Shown: positions 1-8,744, counted from the first letter of the stretch. The stretch: DNA of 64,000 bases from JBEBVQ01 sp964527735 (GCA_964527735.1 CAZGPG010000013.1:35276-99275); one strand, 5' to 3'. Numbers and translations are program-made. The notes: generated from the letters alone by a model not told the origin.

Positions 1-30
1 TAAATACTGTACCTATGTTCGACCCAAAAG

Positions 31-64
31 AAAAAAGCCTCTAAGTTTTTCAACTTAAAGGCTT
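31..64 (-). terminator. Rho-independent terminator after tRNA-Phe
   Basis: On the minus strand a 13-bp stem (arms 35-47 and 52-64, nearly perfect, four-base loop) is followed by a run of T. It lies 12 bases after the tRNA 3' end, so it probably ends the tRNA-Phe transcript. Confidence 0.8.
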
Positions 65-75
65 GATTTTCTGTG

Positions 76-148
76 TGGTGTGGGCCGGGATCGAACCGGC
101 GACACAAGGATTTTCAGTCCTTTGCTCTACCAACTGAGCTACCGCACC
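76..148 (-). tRNA. tRNA-Phe (GAA anticodon)
   Basis: A 73-nt cloverleaf can be folded by eye: D arm with AGCTCAGTTGGTAGAGC, an anticodon loop CTGAAAATC giving anticodon GAA, and a T arm with GGTTCGATCC. The 3' CCA is not encoded and must be added by CCA transferase. The acceptor stem has one mismatch, C5 opposite A68; the other six pairs are Watson-Crick. It is a single tRNA gene followed by its own terminator. Confidence 0.95.
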
Positions 149-231
149 ATTCCCTTTTGGGACGGCAAAGATAATACTAATTGTCAATTCTCCAAAAGCT
201 AAATCACGTCCGGGAGTTCGCGGCAATACTT

Positions 232-239
232 TATTTTTG
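232..239 (+). promoter_or_regulatory. Bacteroidetes -7 box (TATTTTTG)
   Basis: TATTTTTG matches TAnnTTTG and lies 35 bases before the GNAT gene start. No clear -33 TTG is present at the usual spacing. Confidence 0.45.
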
Positions 240-274
240 ACCCAAACCCGATCAGGAAAACAGAATAAAGCTAC

Positions 275-1429
275 ATGCAGTTGTACGAAGTAAAAACCGC
301 CGCGGACAAACAGTTGTTTCTAAACGTTCCGGCGGATATTTACCGGAATGACCCGAACTGGATCCGCCCCCTGGATAAAGACATTGAGCATGTTTTTGAT
401 CCGGAGAAAAACAAATTCTTCAAAAAAGGAACCTGCAAACGCTGGGTGCTGAAAGACGCTCAGGGTAAGGCGATCGGCAGGGTCGCCGCTTTCGTGAACC
501 GGCAATATAAAAATGACCAGCCTACCGGTGGTATCGGCTTTTTCGAATGTATCAATGACCAGCAGGCCGCCAACTTTATCTTTGACCATTGCAGGGAATG
601 GCTGCAGCAGCAGGGCATGGAGGCTATGGACGGTCCCATCAACTTCGGCGAACGCGACAAATGGTGGGGACTGCAGGTGGAAGGATTCCAGGAGCCACTG
701 TACTGCATGAACTACAATCCACCTTACTACCAGGCGTTGTTCGAAAATTACGGTTTTAAGGTTTATTTCGACCAGGTATGCTTTGCCATGAAAGTAGATA
801 CCCGGCTGCAGAATAAATTTTACGAACGCCATGCGATAATTGCACAGGATCCGGGCTTTAAAGCAGTACATATCCGTAAAAATGAACTGGCGCGTTTTGC
901 CAAAGATTTTACATACGTCTATAATAAAGCCTGGGCCAGTCACGGTGGTGGAAAAACACTCGAGGAACGTACCGTCCGGAAAATGTTTAACACGATGAAG
1001 CCCGTTTTGGATGAGCATATTACCTGGTTTACTTATTATAACGATGAGCCCGTTGCCATGTGGATCAATCTGCCGGATCTGAACCAGTATTTCAAACACC
1101 TGAATGGGAAATTTGACCTGCTCCGGAAGCTGAAGTTTCTCTGGCTTAAACAGAGAGGCGCCTGCAGCCGCTTTGTGGGCATCGCATTCGGGATTATACC
1201 GGAGTTCCAGGGCAGGGGGGTGGATGCGTTCATGATCGTCGAAGCGGCTAAGATCATACAGCGGAGGATGAAATATAAGGATTATGAATTGCAGTGGATC
1301 GGCGATTTCAATCCTAAAATGATGAATATCGCAGAAAGCCTGGGTACGCACCGCAGCCGGAAACTATGCACGTACCGCTACCTCTTTGACCGGGAAAAGG
1401 AATTCAAACGTCATGGATTGTTAGGATAG
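275..1429 (+). CDS. GNAT-like N-acetyltransferase family protein
   Basis: 384 residues. The C-terminal third contains a GNAT-type acetyl-CoA loop (GRGVD preceded by EFQ, around residue 310) after a strand typed FVGIAFGIIPEF. The N-terminal two thirds, with PNWIRPLD and INFGERDKWWG, resemble the large YghO-like proteins common in Bacteroidota, whose substrate is unknown. There is no signal peptide or membrane segment, so it should be cytoplasmic. It converges on folP, with stops only 4 bases apart. A 343-residue ORF on the opposite strand is an antisense shadow. The family fold is fairly sure; the substrate cannot be named. Confidence 0.75.
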   Translation: MQLYEVKTAADKQLFLNVPADIYRNDPNWIRPLDKDIEHVFDPEKNKFFKKGTCKRWVLKDAQGKAIGRVAAFVNRQYKNDQPTGGIGFFECINDQQAANFIFDHCREWLQQQGMEAMDGPINFGERDKWWGLQVEGFQEPLYCMNYNPPYYQALFENYGFKVYFDQVCFAMKVDTRLQNKFYERHAIIAQDPGFKAVHIRKNELARFAKDFTYVYNKAWASHGGGKTLEERTVRKMFNTMKPVLDEHITWFTYYNDEPVAMWINLPDLNQYFKHLNGKFDLLRKLKFLWLKQRGACSRFVGIAFGIIPEFQGRGVDAFMIVEAAKIIQRRMKYKDYELQWIGDFNPKMMNIAESLGTHRSRKLCTYRYLFDREKEFKRHGLLG

Positions 1430-1433
1430 ATCA

Positions 1434-2297
1434 TCAGACATTCCCTTGTAAACATTCGAATAGCCGGATCACTTCCACCGCCTCTTTTACATCGTGCACA
1501 CGCAAAATGGAAGCGCCTTGCTGTAATGCTGCCATATGCAGCGCTGTCGTGCCATTTAGTGCTGCTTCTGGTGTAATGCCCAGTGTGCGGCAGATCATAG
1601 ATTTTCGTGAAATGCCGGCCAGTACCGGTCTGCCGGTTATCCGCAGGGTATGCAGCCCGCGGAGCAAAGCAAAATTGTGCGAATCTGTTTTCCCGAATCC
1701 GAATCCCGGGTCGATAATGATATCATGGATGCCGGCCGCGGCGGCCGCCTGGCAAGCTTCGGAGAGATATTGCAGCACTTCCTGTACCACATCCCCGTAT
1801 TGCGGATTATCCTGCATTGTTTGCGGTGTTCCCTGCATGTGCATGGCGATATAAGGAACCTTCAATGCGGCAACTGCAGACAGCATTTCATGATCAAGCA
1901 CACCGGCGCTGATATCGTTCACGATCAGCGCTCCCGCGGCGACTGCTGCGCGGGCCACCGCAGCATGGTAAGTATCTGCAGAGATCCAGGTATCCGGGAA
2001 GCGCGCATGCAGCGCCTCGATCACCGGTACCACACGGTCTGTTTCTTCCGCCACAGATACCGGTACTGCTCCTGGACGGGTAGATACTCCTCCTACATCG
2101 AGGATGATCGCCCCCTCTCTGATCATCTGCTCTGCTTGCCCCAGCATCCCGGGAATACTGTTGTTCTTTCCGCGGGTGTAAAAGCTGTCGGGGGTTACAT
2201 TCAGAATGCCCATTACTATAGGGCGTGACAGGTCCAGCAGCCGTCCCCGGCTTTGTAAAGTGGTTTGTACCGGTAAAAGTGTATTTTTGAAACCCAT
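1434..2297 (-). CDS. folP: Dihydropteroate synthase
   Basis: About 287 residues. It condenses 6-hydroxymethyl-dihydropterin pyrophosphate with p-aminobenzoate to dihydropteroate in folate synthesis. Visible signatures are MGILNVTPDSF near the N-terminus, LDVGGVSTRPGA, SADTYHAAVARAA, NDISAG, and IIDPGFGFGKT, all in the order of the TIM-barrel family. The reading frame stays open upstream to 2693, but that extension lies antisense to the next gene and shows no family sequence. Starts at 2297 (MGFKN) or 2318 (MKHHD) are the reasonable choices. It is divergent from the DUF1599 gene. Confidence 0.93.
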   Translation of the reverse strand: MGFKNTLLPVQTTLQSRGRLLDLSRPIVMGILNVTPDSFYTRGKNNSIPGMLGQAEQMIREGAIILDVGGVSTRPGAVPVSVAEETDRVVPVIEALHARFPDTWISADTYHAAVARAAVAAGALIVNDISAGVLDHEMLSAVAALKVPYIAMHMQGTPQTMQDNPQYGDVVQEVLQYLSEACQAAAAAGIHDIIIDPGFGFGKTDSHNFALLRGLHTLRITGRPVLAGISRKSMICRTLGITPEAALNGTTALHMAALQQGASILRVHDVKEAVEVIRLFECLQGNV

Positions 2298-2342
2298 AAC
2301 AGGATCATGATGCTTCATGCCGTAGATAATTATCCCGTAAAG

Positions 2343-2900
2343 ATGCAAAATACCAGCGAACAATACCGGCAGGTTATTAATACATGCCGGGAGCTTTACC
2401 TGAAAAAAACAGCCGATTACGGCACTTCCTGGCGGGTGCTCCGTCCTGTGTCTATCGTTGACCAGATATATATAAAAGCCTGGCGTATCCGGCAGATACA
2501 GGAAAAGCAGGTACAGATGATAGGCGACAGTATCGGAAGTGAATTTACAGGCATCGTAAATTATGGTATCATCGCGCTGATCCAGTTTTCTGCGCCGGCA
2601 GATATGCCTCAGGAGCTGCCGGTGGAAGATGCCCGTGGCTGGTACGACTGTATGGCGGGAGAGATCGAAGAGCTGATGCTGCAGAAAAATCATGATTACG
2701 GAGAAGCCTGGCGTGATATGTCGCAGGAGTCATTTGCCGACCTGATCCTGGTGAAGCTCCTGCGCATCAAACAGATCCTGGCCAACGACGGGCAGACTTC
2801 TGTATCCGAAGGCATGGATGCCAATTTCAGAGATATTGTGAACTATGCTATTTTCGCATTGATCAAAATAGAAGAAGCACGTAATTTTAATCAGGGTTAA
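2343..2900 (+). CDS. DUF1599 domain protein with internal duplication
   Basis: About 185 residues from the ATG at 2343; an ATG at 2307 would add 12 residues that do not look conserved. Two copies of one domain are visible. Copy one has LYLKKTADYGTSWR, IKAWRIRQI and IVNYGIIALIQF; copy two has LMLQKNHDYGEAWR, VKLLRIKQI and IVNYAIFALIKI. This is the DUF1599 (nucleotide-modification-associated) family, whose biochemical role is not established. It is soluble, with no signal peptide. It sits divergently beside folP and upstream of the DoxX-like gene, an arrangement I recall from other Bacteroidota. The function remains unknown. Confidence 0.8.
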   Translation: MQNTSEQYRQVINTCRELYLKKTADYGTSWRVLRPVSIVDQIYIKAWRIRQIQEKQVQMIGDSIGSEFTGIVNYGIIALIQFSAPADMPQELPVEDARGWYDCMAGEIEELMLQKNHDYGEAWRDMSQESFADLILVKLLRIKQILANDGQTSVSEGMDANFRDIVNYAIFALIKIEEARNFNQG

Positions 2901-2935
2901 TTTATTTATTCCAGAAACATTCTAAACAAAAAAAC

Positions 2936-4066
2936 ATGAAATACCTGCTTTGGTTAGTGAGGATCATTGTTGGCGTATTGTTCATCTTTTCCGGTCTGAT
3001 CAAGGCCAATGACCCGCTGGGGCTAAGCTATAAGATGGACGAGTTCTTTGAAGTATGGCATATGTACTGGATGATGCCTTACTCGCTGGCGCTCTCCGTG
3101 ACTATGATCGCTTTTGAGATTATTGCCGGCGTGGCGCTGCTTGTAGGATACGGCTTCCGCATTTTCTCATTCCTGCTGTTGCTGCTCACTGCTTTCTTTA
3201 CGTTCCTTACTGCATACGTATACCTGACAGACAAAATCAAGGATTGCGGCTGCTTTGGCGATTGCATCAAAATATCCAATGCGGAGACTTTCTGGAAAGA
3301 TGTAATGCTACTTGTGCTGGTGCTGTTCCTGTTTATGCTCCGCAGGCGGATCAAACCCGTATTCAGCGGATATCCCAGCACAGCTATTATCATTATCAGC
3401 GGGTTTTTCGCCTTCGGTATGCAGTGGTGGTCGCTGGAGCATTTGCCATTTTACGATTGCCTTCCTTATAAAGCAGGGAATAATCTTTGGGAAAAAACAC
3501 ATTTGCCGCCCGGTTCCGAACCGGCGGTATATGAGACGATCCTTACTTACGAGAAGGACGGGGTGCAGAAAGATTTTACCATGCAGAATTATCCCTGGGA
3601 AGATACTACCTGGAAGTATGTAGATACAAAAACGAAGCTGATCAAAGAAGCTACGGGCGAGATTGCCATCAAAGACTTCAGCATTACGGATTATGACGGT
3701 AACGATCATGCCGCCAATATCCTCCAGGCTGAGGGGTATGTTTTTTTGTTTTTCGTGCGTAATACAGACAAGGTAAGAACGGATAATATGGCACGGCTTA
3801 AGCAGCTCGCCGACCAGGCCGAAACATACGATATACCGACTTATATCCTTTCTTCCGATAACCAGGAACGCACGATGGCATTCCTGCAAAAGCATAACCT
3901 GGTGAAGTTCCCGGCATTCGCTGTTGACGGAACGGCCAGCAAGACCGCCATGCGCAGCAATCCGGGGCTGATGTTGCTGCACAACGGGACGGTACAGGAG
4001 AAATGGAGCTTCCGTGATTATCCGGAAAGCGCTATACTTAACAGTGGAAAGCTGGAATTAAAATAA
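2936..4066 (+). CDS. DoxX-like BT_3928 family membrane protein
   Basis: 376 residues. The N-terminal half has four to five membrane segments (about residues 5-22, 47-70, 75-97, 120-137, 148-165) with the DoxX-type start LLWLVRIIVGVLFIFSGLIKANDPLG and a cysteine cluster DCGCFGDCIK. The C-terminal part (about 195-376) is soluble with a thioredoxin-like pattern but no CxxC. The layout matches the BT_3928 family of Bacteroidota. A role in envelope redox chemistry is a guess from the cysteine cluster and the DoxX/MauE relationship. It is 4 bases upstream of the permease gene, which suggests co-transcription. Confidence 0.75.
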   Translation: MKYLLWLVRIIVGVLFIFSGLIKANDPLGLSYKMDEFFEVWHMYWMMPYSLALSVTMIAFEIIAGVALLVGYGFRIFSFLLLLLTAFFTFLTAYVYLTDKIKDCGCFGDCIKISNAETFWKDVMLLVLVLFLFMLRRRIKPVFSGYPSTAIIIISGFFAFGMQWWSLEHLPFYDCLPYKAGNNLWEKTHLPPGSEPAVYETILTYEKDGVQKDFTMQNYPWEDTTWKYVDTKTKLIKEATGEIAIKDFSITDYDGNDHAANILQAEGYVFLFFVRNTDKVRTDNMARLKQLADQAETYDIPTYILSSDNQERTMAFLQKHNLVKFPAFAVDGTASKTAMRSNPGLMLLHNGTVQEKWSFRDYPESAILNSGKLELK

Positions 4067-4070
4067 TCTC

Positions 4071-5126
4071 TTGCTACGCTACCTGGCACGGCGAATACGA
4101 TACAGCATTCTGGTGTTGCTGGGCGTTATAACTGTTGTTTTTTTTCTTTTTAATGTAATGCCCGCAGACCCTGCCCGTTTAACAATGGGGCAGCGGAGCG
4201 ATCTGGCTTCCATAGAGAATGCACGTAAGGAGCTTAACCTTGATAAGCCACTCTGGAAAAGGTATGTATTGTACCTGAATGACCTCTCTCCCGTGGGGCT
4301 GCATGCAAAAGCCGATCGGGAGAAATACAGGCATATACCGTTGGTAAGCCTGTCGCAGCAAAAAGAGCTTGGATTGAAATGGCCGTACGCCGGCAGATCG
4401 TACCGCACCAAACGTGAAGTGAATACCGTACTGGCAGAGGCGCTTCCCGGCACGATCATCCTGGCGCTCTCTGCCATGGCCCTGGCGACGATAGGTGGTA
4501 TTTTGCTCGGTATATTAGCAGCGCTGAAAAAAGATACATGGCTCGATACTTCTGCCATAGTGGCCAGCGTAGCGGGCATCTCATTGCCTTCATTTTTTGC
4601 CGGTTTGCTTATTGCCTATATTTTCGGCTACCTGCTGCATTCTTTTACCGGTCTCAACATGACCGGGAGCCTCTGGGAGTATGATGCGTTCTCAGGCAGG
4701 AGGCTTGCATTGCATAACCTGGTTTTGCCTGCATTTGCACTGGGTATCCGCCCGCTTGCAATTATCACGCAGCTTACCCGGAGCGCTTTGCTGGATGCGC
4801 TTTCACAGGATTATATACGCACCGCCTATGCGAAGGGGCTGGGTAAGGCACGGGTCGTTTTCCGCCATGCGCTGCCCAATGCGCTCAACCCTGTTGTTAC
4901 TGCTGTTTCCGGCTGGCTGGCAGAGTTGCTGGCTGGTTCCTTTTTCATCGAGTATATATTTAACTGGAAGGGGGTGGGGAAGATCACAGTGGACGCGCTC
5001 GATAAATTTGACTTTCCGCTCGTGATGGGATCTGTGTTGCTCACGTCATTTATTTTCATTACGATCAATCTCCTTACTGATTTCCTCTATGGCTGGCTTG
5101 ACCCCAGGATAAAGCATAGGAAATAA
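4071..5126 (+). CDS. ABC transporter permease, OppB/DppB type
   Basis: 351 residues with about six membrane segments. The N-terminus (RIRYSILVLLGVITVVFFLFNVMPADPAR) is that of peptide/nickel permease subunit B. The C-terminal third carries the EAA-type loop that contacts the ATPase (YIRTAYAKGLGKARVVFRHALPNALNP). The start is TTG, 4 bases after the preceding stop; no ATG gives a full N-terminus. No partner permease, ATPase or binding protein is nearby, so it must use subunits encoded elsewhere. The long loop between segments one and two (residues about 45-120) is typical of this subfamily. Confidence 0.85.
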   Translation: MLRYLARRIRYSILVLLGVITVVFFLFNVMPADPARLTMGQRSDLASIENARKELNLDKPLWKRYVLYLNDLSPVGLHAKADREKYRHIPLVSLSQQKELGLKWPYAGRSYRTKREVNTVLAEALPGTIILALSAMALATIGGILLGILAALKKDTWLDTSAIVASVAGISLPSFFAGLLIAYIFGYLLHSFTGLNMTGSLWEYDAFSGRRLALHNLVLPAFALGIRPLAIITQLTRSALLDALSQDYIRTAYAKGLGKARVVFRHALPNALNPVVTAVSGWLAELLAGSFFIEYIFNWKGVGKITVDALDKFDFPLVMGSVLLTSFIFITINLLTDFLYGWLDPRIKHRK

Positions 5127-5156
5127 ATCCCGTACCTTTGGGTACATTCTGATATT

Positions 5157-5717
5157 ATGGATTTTACCGGTTATATTGCCTGCTTCGAAAGCATACTTAA
5201 GCAGACTACGCCGCCCCCGCCATACGATAATCCTGACTATATGGATTATACCAGGCTCAACTGGTCGCGTATGCAGCGCTGGCTGAAGACCGCCGTAATC
5301 TCACCTGCCCTGTATGAGGCGCTTGCAGAAGGTAAAGATCGTCCGATGCAGTGGATTGTTATTACAGAACCCTGGTGCGGAGATGCTGCACATATCGTTC
5401 CGTTCCTCCATCTTGCGACAGTGTCTCATCCACATATTTCAGTAAACTATGAGCTCAGAGATGCGGAACCCTTTCGTATCAACGATTATCTGACCAATGG
5501 TTCGAAATCTATTCCCAAACTGGTTATACAGGATGCCCGGGGCAATGACCTGGCAACATGGGGCCCCCGTCCTGCTGCCTGCCAGGAATTATATAATGGA
5601 CTGACAGCCCGCAAAGCAGATTTTGAAACCCTCAAAACAGAGTTGCAGCATTGGTATAACAAGGATAAAGGTGTGGAGCTGCAAAAAGAACTTACGATGC
5701 TGGTCCGGAATATCTGA
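5157..5717 (+). CDS. Thioredoxin-fold family protein
   Basis: 186 residues, no signal peptide. The motif WIVITEPWCGDAAHIVPFL is the first strand and active-site region of a thioredoxin-like fold (Thioredoxin_9 type). The second active-site cysteine is replaced, giving C-G-D-A, so ordinary disulfide exchange is unlikely. SIPKLVIQD supplies the cis-proline strand. It follows the permease gene by 30 bases on the same strand. The family is fairly secure; the role is unknown. Confidence 0.75.
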   Translation: MDFTGYIACFESILKQTTPPPPYDNPDYMDYTRLNWSRMQRWLKTAVISPALYEALAEGKDRPMQWIVITEPWCGDAAHIVPFLHLATVSHPHISVNYELRDAEPFRINDYLTNGSKSIPKLVIQDARGNDLATWGPRPAACQELYNGLTARKADFETLKTELQHWYNKDKGVELQKELTMLVRNI

Positions 5718-5776
5718 TTAGCGCTACTGTTGCCTTAATGCCCTCAATGCTGAAGAGATAGACTTAAGGGAAGGGA

Positions 5777-6415
5777 CTAGTATTTCTTCCGGAAATCCCC
5801 CCGCTTCCAGGCCTCAAAAAACTCCGCCCAGGCAAGCGGGTTCATGACCGTGATCGGGCGTACCTGACCGTAATAATAAGCCTGTTGCGCCTGGATATTC
5901 TGATAAACAGCCTGGCTTTCCCGGCCATCACGGGGTAATGTGTAAGCCAAGGCCCGGAGTGCGAGCGCATTGGTGTTTTTCCGCGCAATTTCATACTTGT
6001 CGTCAGGGATGCGCCAGTGTCTGAAGGCATAGTCAAATTCTTCTTTCGAAGGTACCGGGCGGATGATGGTTTCCGGCAGGTAGAACGTATCCTGTACCAT
6101 CAATTGAATCATGCTGAAATAAGTCCCCTTCAGATGCTCCGGAACAGCATATTCCTTACCCCGGAAGCCCAGGGCTGAAAATTGCAGCGTATCTCCCTTT
6201 TGCACAACAATAGAGAATACGCCTACATCACTGGCATATACTCCACGGTTTTTATTTTTCACAATAACAGTCACATTGGGTACTGCCCGGAGACTGTCTG
6301 CAGTCATGATAACGCCGTTTATCTGTACAATATCATCCTGTGATATCTGTGCCTGTGCCTGCTGCAACATGCCAAAGCAGAAAAATAACAGGCCATATGT
6401 GCAATATCTCATCAT
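5777..6415 (-). CDS. Secreted protein with carboxypeptidase-like regulatory domain
   Basis: About 212 residues. A signal peptide (MMRYCTYGLLFFCFGMLQQAQAQ) is followed by a beta-sandwich domain with VNGV-like start INGVIMTADSLRAVPNVTVIVKNKNRGVYASDVGVFSI and LQFSALGF, the pattern of the CarboxypepD_reg-like domain found at the N-terminus of TonB receptors and in small exported proteins. The rest (about 120-212) is unfamiliar. Met at 6415 or 6412 fits the signal peptide; the longer frame to 6454 would start upstream of the promoter. A promoter box lies only 9 bases before the start. Confidence 0.7.
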   Translation of the reverse strand: MMRYCTYGLLFFCFGMLQQAQAQISQDDIVQINGVIMTADSLRAVPNVTVIVKNKNRGVYASDVGVFSIVVQKGDTLQFSALGFRGKEYAVPEHLKGTYFSMIQLMVQDTFYLPETIIRPVPSKEEFDYAFRHWRIPDDKYEIARKNTNALALRALAYTLPRDGRESQAVYQNIQAQQAYYYGQVRPITVMNPLAWAEFFEAWKRGDFRKKY

Positions 6416-6424
6416 GTATAGGTA

Positions 6425-6454
6425 CAAAGATAAGTGTAAAGAGCCATCCATCAA
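6425..6454 (-). promoter_or_regulatory. Promoter: TTG, 19 bp, TATCTTTG
   Basis: On the minus strand TATCTTTG (6425-6432) matches the -7 consensus exactly and a TTG (6452-6454) lies 19 bp upstream, the expected spacing. It drives the carboxypeptidase-regulatory-like gene. Its start codon at 6415 follows so closely that the leader would be only a few bases. Confidence 0.65.
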
Positions 6455-6517
6455 TGTTTCCAGTTAGCCTATTGATAAGTATGATAGCAATTATGCACAA
6501 AGAAAGCCGGCATAACG

Positions 6518-6525
6518 TACTTTTG
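6518..6525 (+). promoter_or_regulatory. Bacteroidetes -7 box (TACTTTTG) for mrp
   Basis: TACTTTTG matches TAnnTTTG and lies 33 bases before the ATG at 6559. This supports 6559 as the mrp start, because any longer reading would begin before the transcript. Confidence 0.6.
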
Positions 6526-6558
6526 TGGTTATTGCCAGGCATTTTAACAAAGGTTTAC

Positions 6559-7659
6559 ATGATAACAAAAGAAGCGGTACTAACAGCGTTGAGTAATGTG
6601 CAGGAGCCCGATCTGGGCAAAGATCTTGTGACGCTGAATATGGTGCGCGATATAGAAATTGAGGGTAAGAATGTTTCATTTACGGTGGTGCTCACCACAC
6701 CCGCCTGTCCGTTGAAGGAAATGATCGAACGGGCGTGCATCAACGCCATCCGGCTGTTGGTAGACAAAGAAGCAGTGGTGACTGTGCATATGACTGCACG
6801 GGTGAACAGCAACCGTCAGGATAATAAATCGGTGCTGCCCGGTGTGAAAAATATTATTGTAGTGGCATCGGGAAAGGGCGGGGTCGGCAAATCTACCGTT
6901 TCCGTTAATCTGGCTCTGGCGCTTGCTCAGGAAGGCGCCAGCGTGGGACTGATGGATGCTGACATCTATGGTCCTTCAGTGCCGATGATGCTGGGTATCC
7001 GTGACGAGCGGCCGAGAATGATGGACGATGGCGGGAAAGGCAAGATCGTACCGATAGAGCGCTACGGCATCAAAGCTATGTCGATAGGGTTGCTGATCGA
7101 TGAGAAGCAGGCAGTGATCTGGCGCGGACCGATGGCCAGCTCCGCAATACGGCAGTTTATTACAGATGTGCACTGGGGAGACCTCGATTATCTCATTATT
7201 GACCTCCCGCCAGGTACAGGCGATGTACACCTCACGCTGGTGCAAACCATCCCGGTGACCGGTGCAGTGATCGTAACCACACCACAGCCCGTAGCCGCAG
7301 CAGATGCGCGAAAGGCAATTATGATGCTGAAGCAGCAGCAGATCAATGTGCCGATACTGGGCATCGTGGAAAACATGGCTTACTTTACCCCCGGAGAATT
7401 GCCGGACAACAAATACTATATATTTGGTAAAGGTGGTGGTCAGGTGCTTGCTGAGCAGTTTGAGCTGCCCTTTCTGGGAGAAATACCGATCGTACAAAGT
7501 ATCCGGGAAGGCGGCGACAGAGGCATACCCGCAGTGCTCAATGACGAGCCGGTTTCCCGTGCCGCTTTCATGACGCTTGCACAGAATACGGCCCGCAATG
7601 TCGCCATTCGCAATGCCAACCTCGAGCCGACCAAAGTACTGGAGATAAATCAGGGGTAG
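6559..7659 (+). CDS. Mrp/NBP35-type Fe-S carrier ATPase
   Basis: 366 residues. Residues 1-80 form a MIP18/DUF59 domain (VQEPDLGKDLVTLNMV, TTPACPLKEMI). Residues about 95-360 are a ParA/Mrp P-loop domain with a Walker A of deviant type SGKGGVGKST (104-113), DADIYGPSVP and LIIDLPPGTGD. These proteins bind and pass on iron-sulfur clusters in the cytoplasm. The CPxC cluster ligands usual after ENMxYF are absent (VENMAYFTPGELPDNKYYIF), as is common in Bacteroidota homologues. The frame is open further upstream to 6340, but the promoter and family length favour this start. Confidence 0.9.
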   Translation: MITKEAVLTALSNVQEPDLGKDLVTLNMVRDIEIEGKNVSFTVVLTTPACPLKEMIERACINAIRLLVDKEAVVTVHMTARVNSNRQDNKSVLPGVKNIIVVASGKGGVGKSTVSVNLALALAQEGASVGLMDADIYGPSVPMMLGIRDERPRMMDDGGKGKIVPIERYGIKAMSIGLLIDEKQAVIWRGPMASSAIRQFITDVHWGDLDYLIIDLPPGTGDVHLTLVQTIPVTGAVIVTTPQPVAAADARKAIMMLKQQQINVPILGIVENMAYFTPGELPDNKYYIFGKGGGQVLAEQFELPFLGEIPIVQSIREGGDRGIPAVLNDEPVSRAAFMTLAQNTARNVAIRNANLEPTKVLEINQG

Positions 7660-7697
7660 GGGCGGATTGCATTCGCCCAAAAAGAACTATTCCTGCC

Positions 7698-8546
7698 TTA
7701 TTGAACCGATACGGCTCTTTCTGCTGCCGACAGGCTTTGTTGTCGCCTTTGGAATGAATCAAGAGAAATATAAACCTTCTCTGCCGCCGGCAGCATCCGG
7801 ATCGGATGAAGTTCCGGTAAACGTTCCGGTTTCTTATTCAGCCAGAAAGAAGACGCCAGGTATTTTTTGTCGGGATAATACACAAAAAGGCAGGTGCTGT
7901 CCCTGATCGTTTCGATGATATCAGCAGAAAGCTCAGACGCTACTGCCGGACAACCCCAGCTTCTGCCAAGGCGATTGTGGACATCTACAAAGCTGTTGCA
8001 CACATATGCTGCGCCATGCACCACAATCCCGCGGTCGAGCGCAGCAGAATTATACCCGTTATCCATCCCGTGCAGGCGCATGGAAAGGCCGTGCTTCCCA
8101 TCATACGTTTCGCCAGTGACATAAAAGCCAAGACTGCTCTGATGAGAATTCATCCGGTTGGAAAAAGCTGTGGCAAACGCTTCGCCGGACTTTTGGCCAT
8201 GCGCTACATAGGTGTTGTATAATACCTTGTTCAGGTTAAGATCAATGATCCACAGCCGGTAATCTGCAGAGGAGCGCGAAAAATCGCAAATGCTCAGTAT
8301 ATTGGTAGTACTGCTCAGCTTGCCCGCATTTTTAAGGTTCAGATATCCGCGGTAAGCCGTGCGGAAGACTTCAAAAGCTACTTCCCGTCCGGGTTCAAAA
8401 TCAATTTGCCCATACAGTTGAATAATATGATCATTCAGCCTGGCCTCGGTAACGTTCATATTACCGGCGGTATTATTGGCGGTCACACCAGAAGGGCTAT
8501 ATGCCGATAAAAGGTACACCAGCACACACAAAATCACGTTCTTCAT
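7698..8546 (-). CDS. Murein L,D-transpeptidase catalytic domain protein (YkuD_2)
   Basis: About 282 residues with a signal peptide (MKNVILCVLVYLLSAYSPSGVTA). The C-terminal half carries the YkuD_2 signature: SMRLHGMDNGYNSAALDRGIVVHGA, then GRSWGCPAV with the putative catalytic cysteine near residue 200. Family members are thought to act on peptidoglycan cross-links in the periplasm; activity has rarely been shown. The ATG at 8546 is preferred over a TTG two codons upstream. It converges with mrp. Confidence 0.82.
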   Translation of the reverse strand: MKNVILCVLVYLLSAYSPSGVTANNTAGNMNVTEARLNDHIIQLYGQIDFEPGREVAFEVFRTAYRGYLNLKNAGKLSSTTNILSICDFSRSSADYRLWIIDLNLNKVLYNTYVAHGQKSGEAFATAFSNRMNSHQSSLGFYVTGETYDGKHGLSMRLHGMDNGYNSAALDRGIVVHGAAYVCNSFVDVHNRLGRSWGCPAVASELSADIIETIRDSTCLFVYYPDKKYLASSFWLNKKPERLPELHPIRMLPAAEKVYISLDSFQRRQQSLSAAERAVSVQ

Positions 8547-8584
8547 AATCAATACCTCGTCGGATTAAAGGAAACTAAATCATT

Positions 8585-8592
8585 CAAAGATA
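8585..8592 (-). promoter_or_regulatory. Bacteroidetes -7 box (TATCTTTG)
   Basis: Perfect TAnnTTTG on the minus strand, 38 bases before the L,D-transpeptidase-like ATG. No TTG at the right spacing was seen. Confidence 0.5.
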
Positions 8593-8744
8593 AAAAAAAC
8601 GGATAACATACAGCTCATTATCCATTTTGTTTAACCCGGGTTTAACAGCCGTCGTGGAAATGACATTCACTGCGCAAAGCTGGGTTTTTATTTTACTTTA
8701 GCATCTGCGTATTAATCATAGCGTTATAATCAGACAGCATTAAC

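Noticed and set aside
320..1351. 343-residue minus-strand ORF opposite the GNAT gene
   Set aside because: It mirrors a clear GNAT-family gene, shows no family sequence of its own and has no promoter-like box; a typical antisense shadow.
2298..2693. 132-residue N-terminal extension of FolP
   Set aside because: It lies antisense to the DUF1599 gene, contains nothing conserved, and FolP homologues begin near the 2297-2318 starts.
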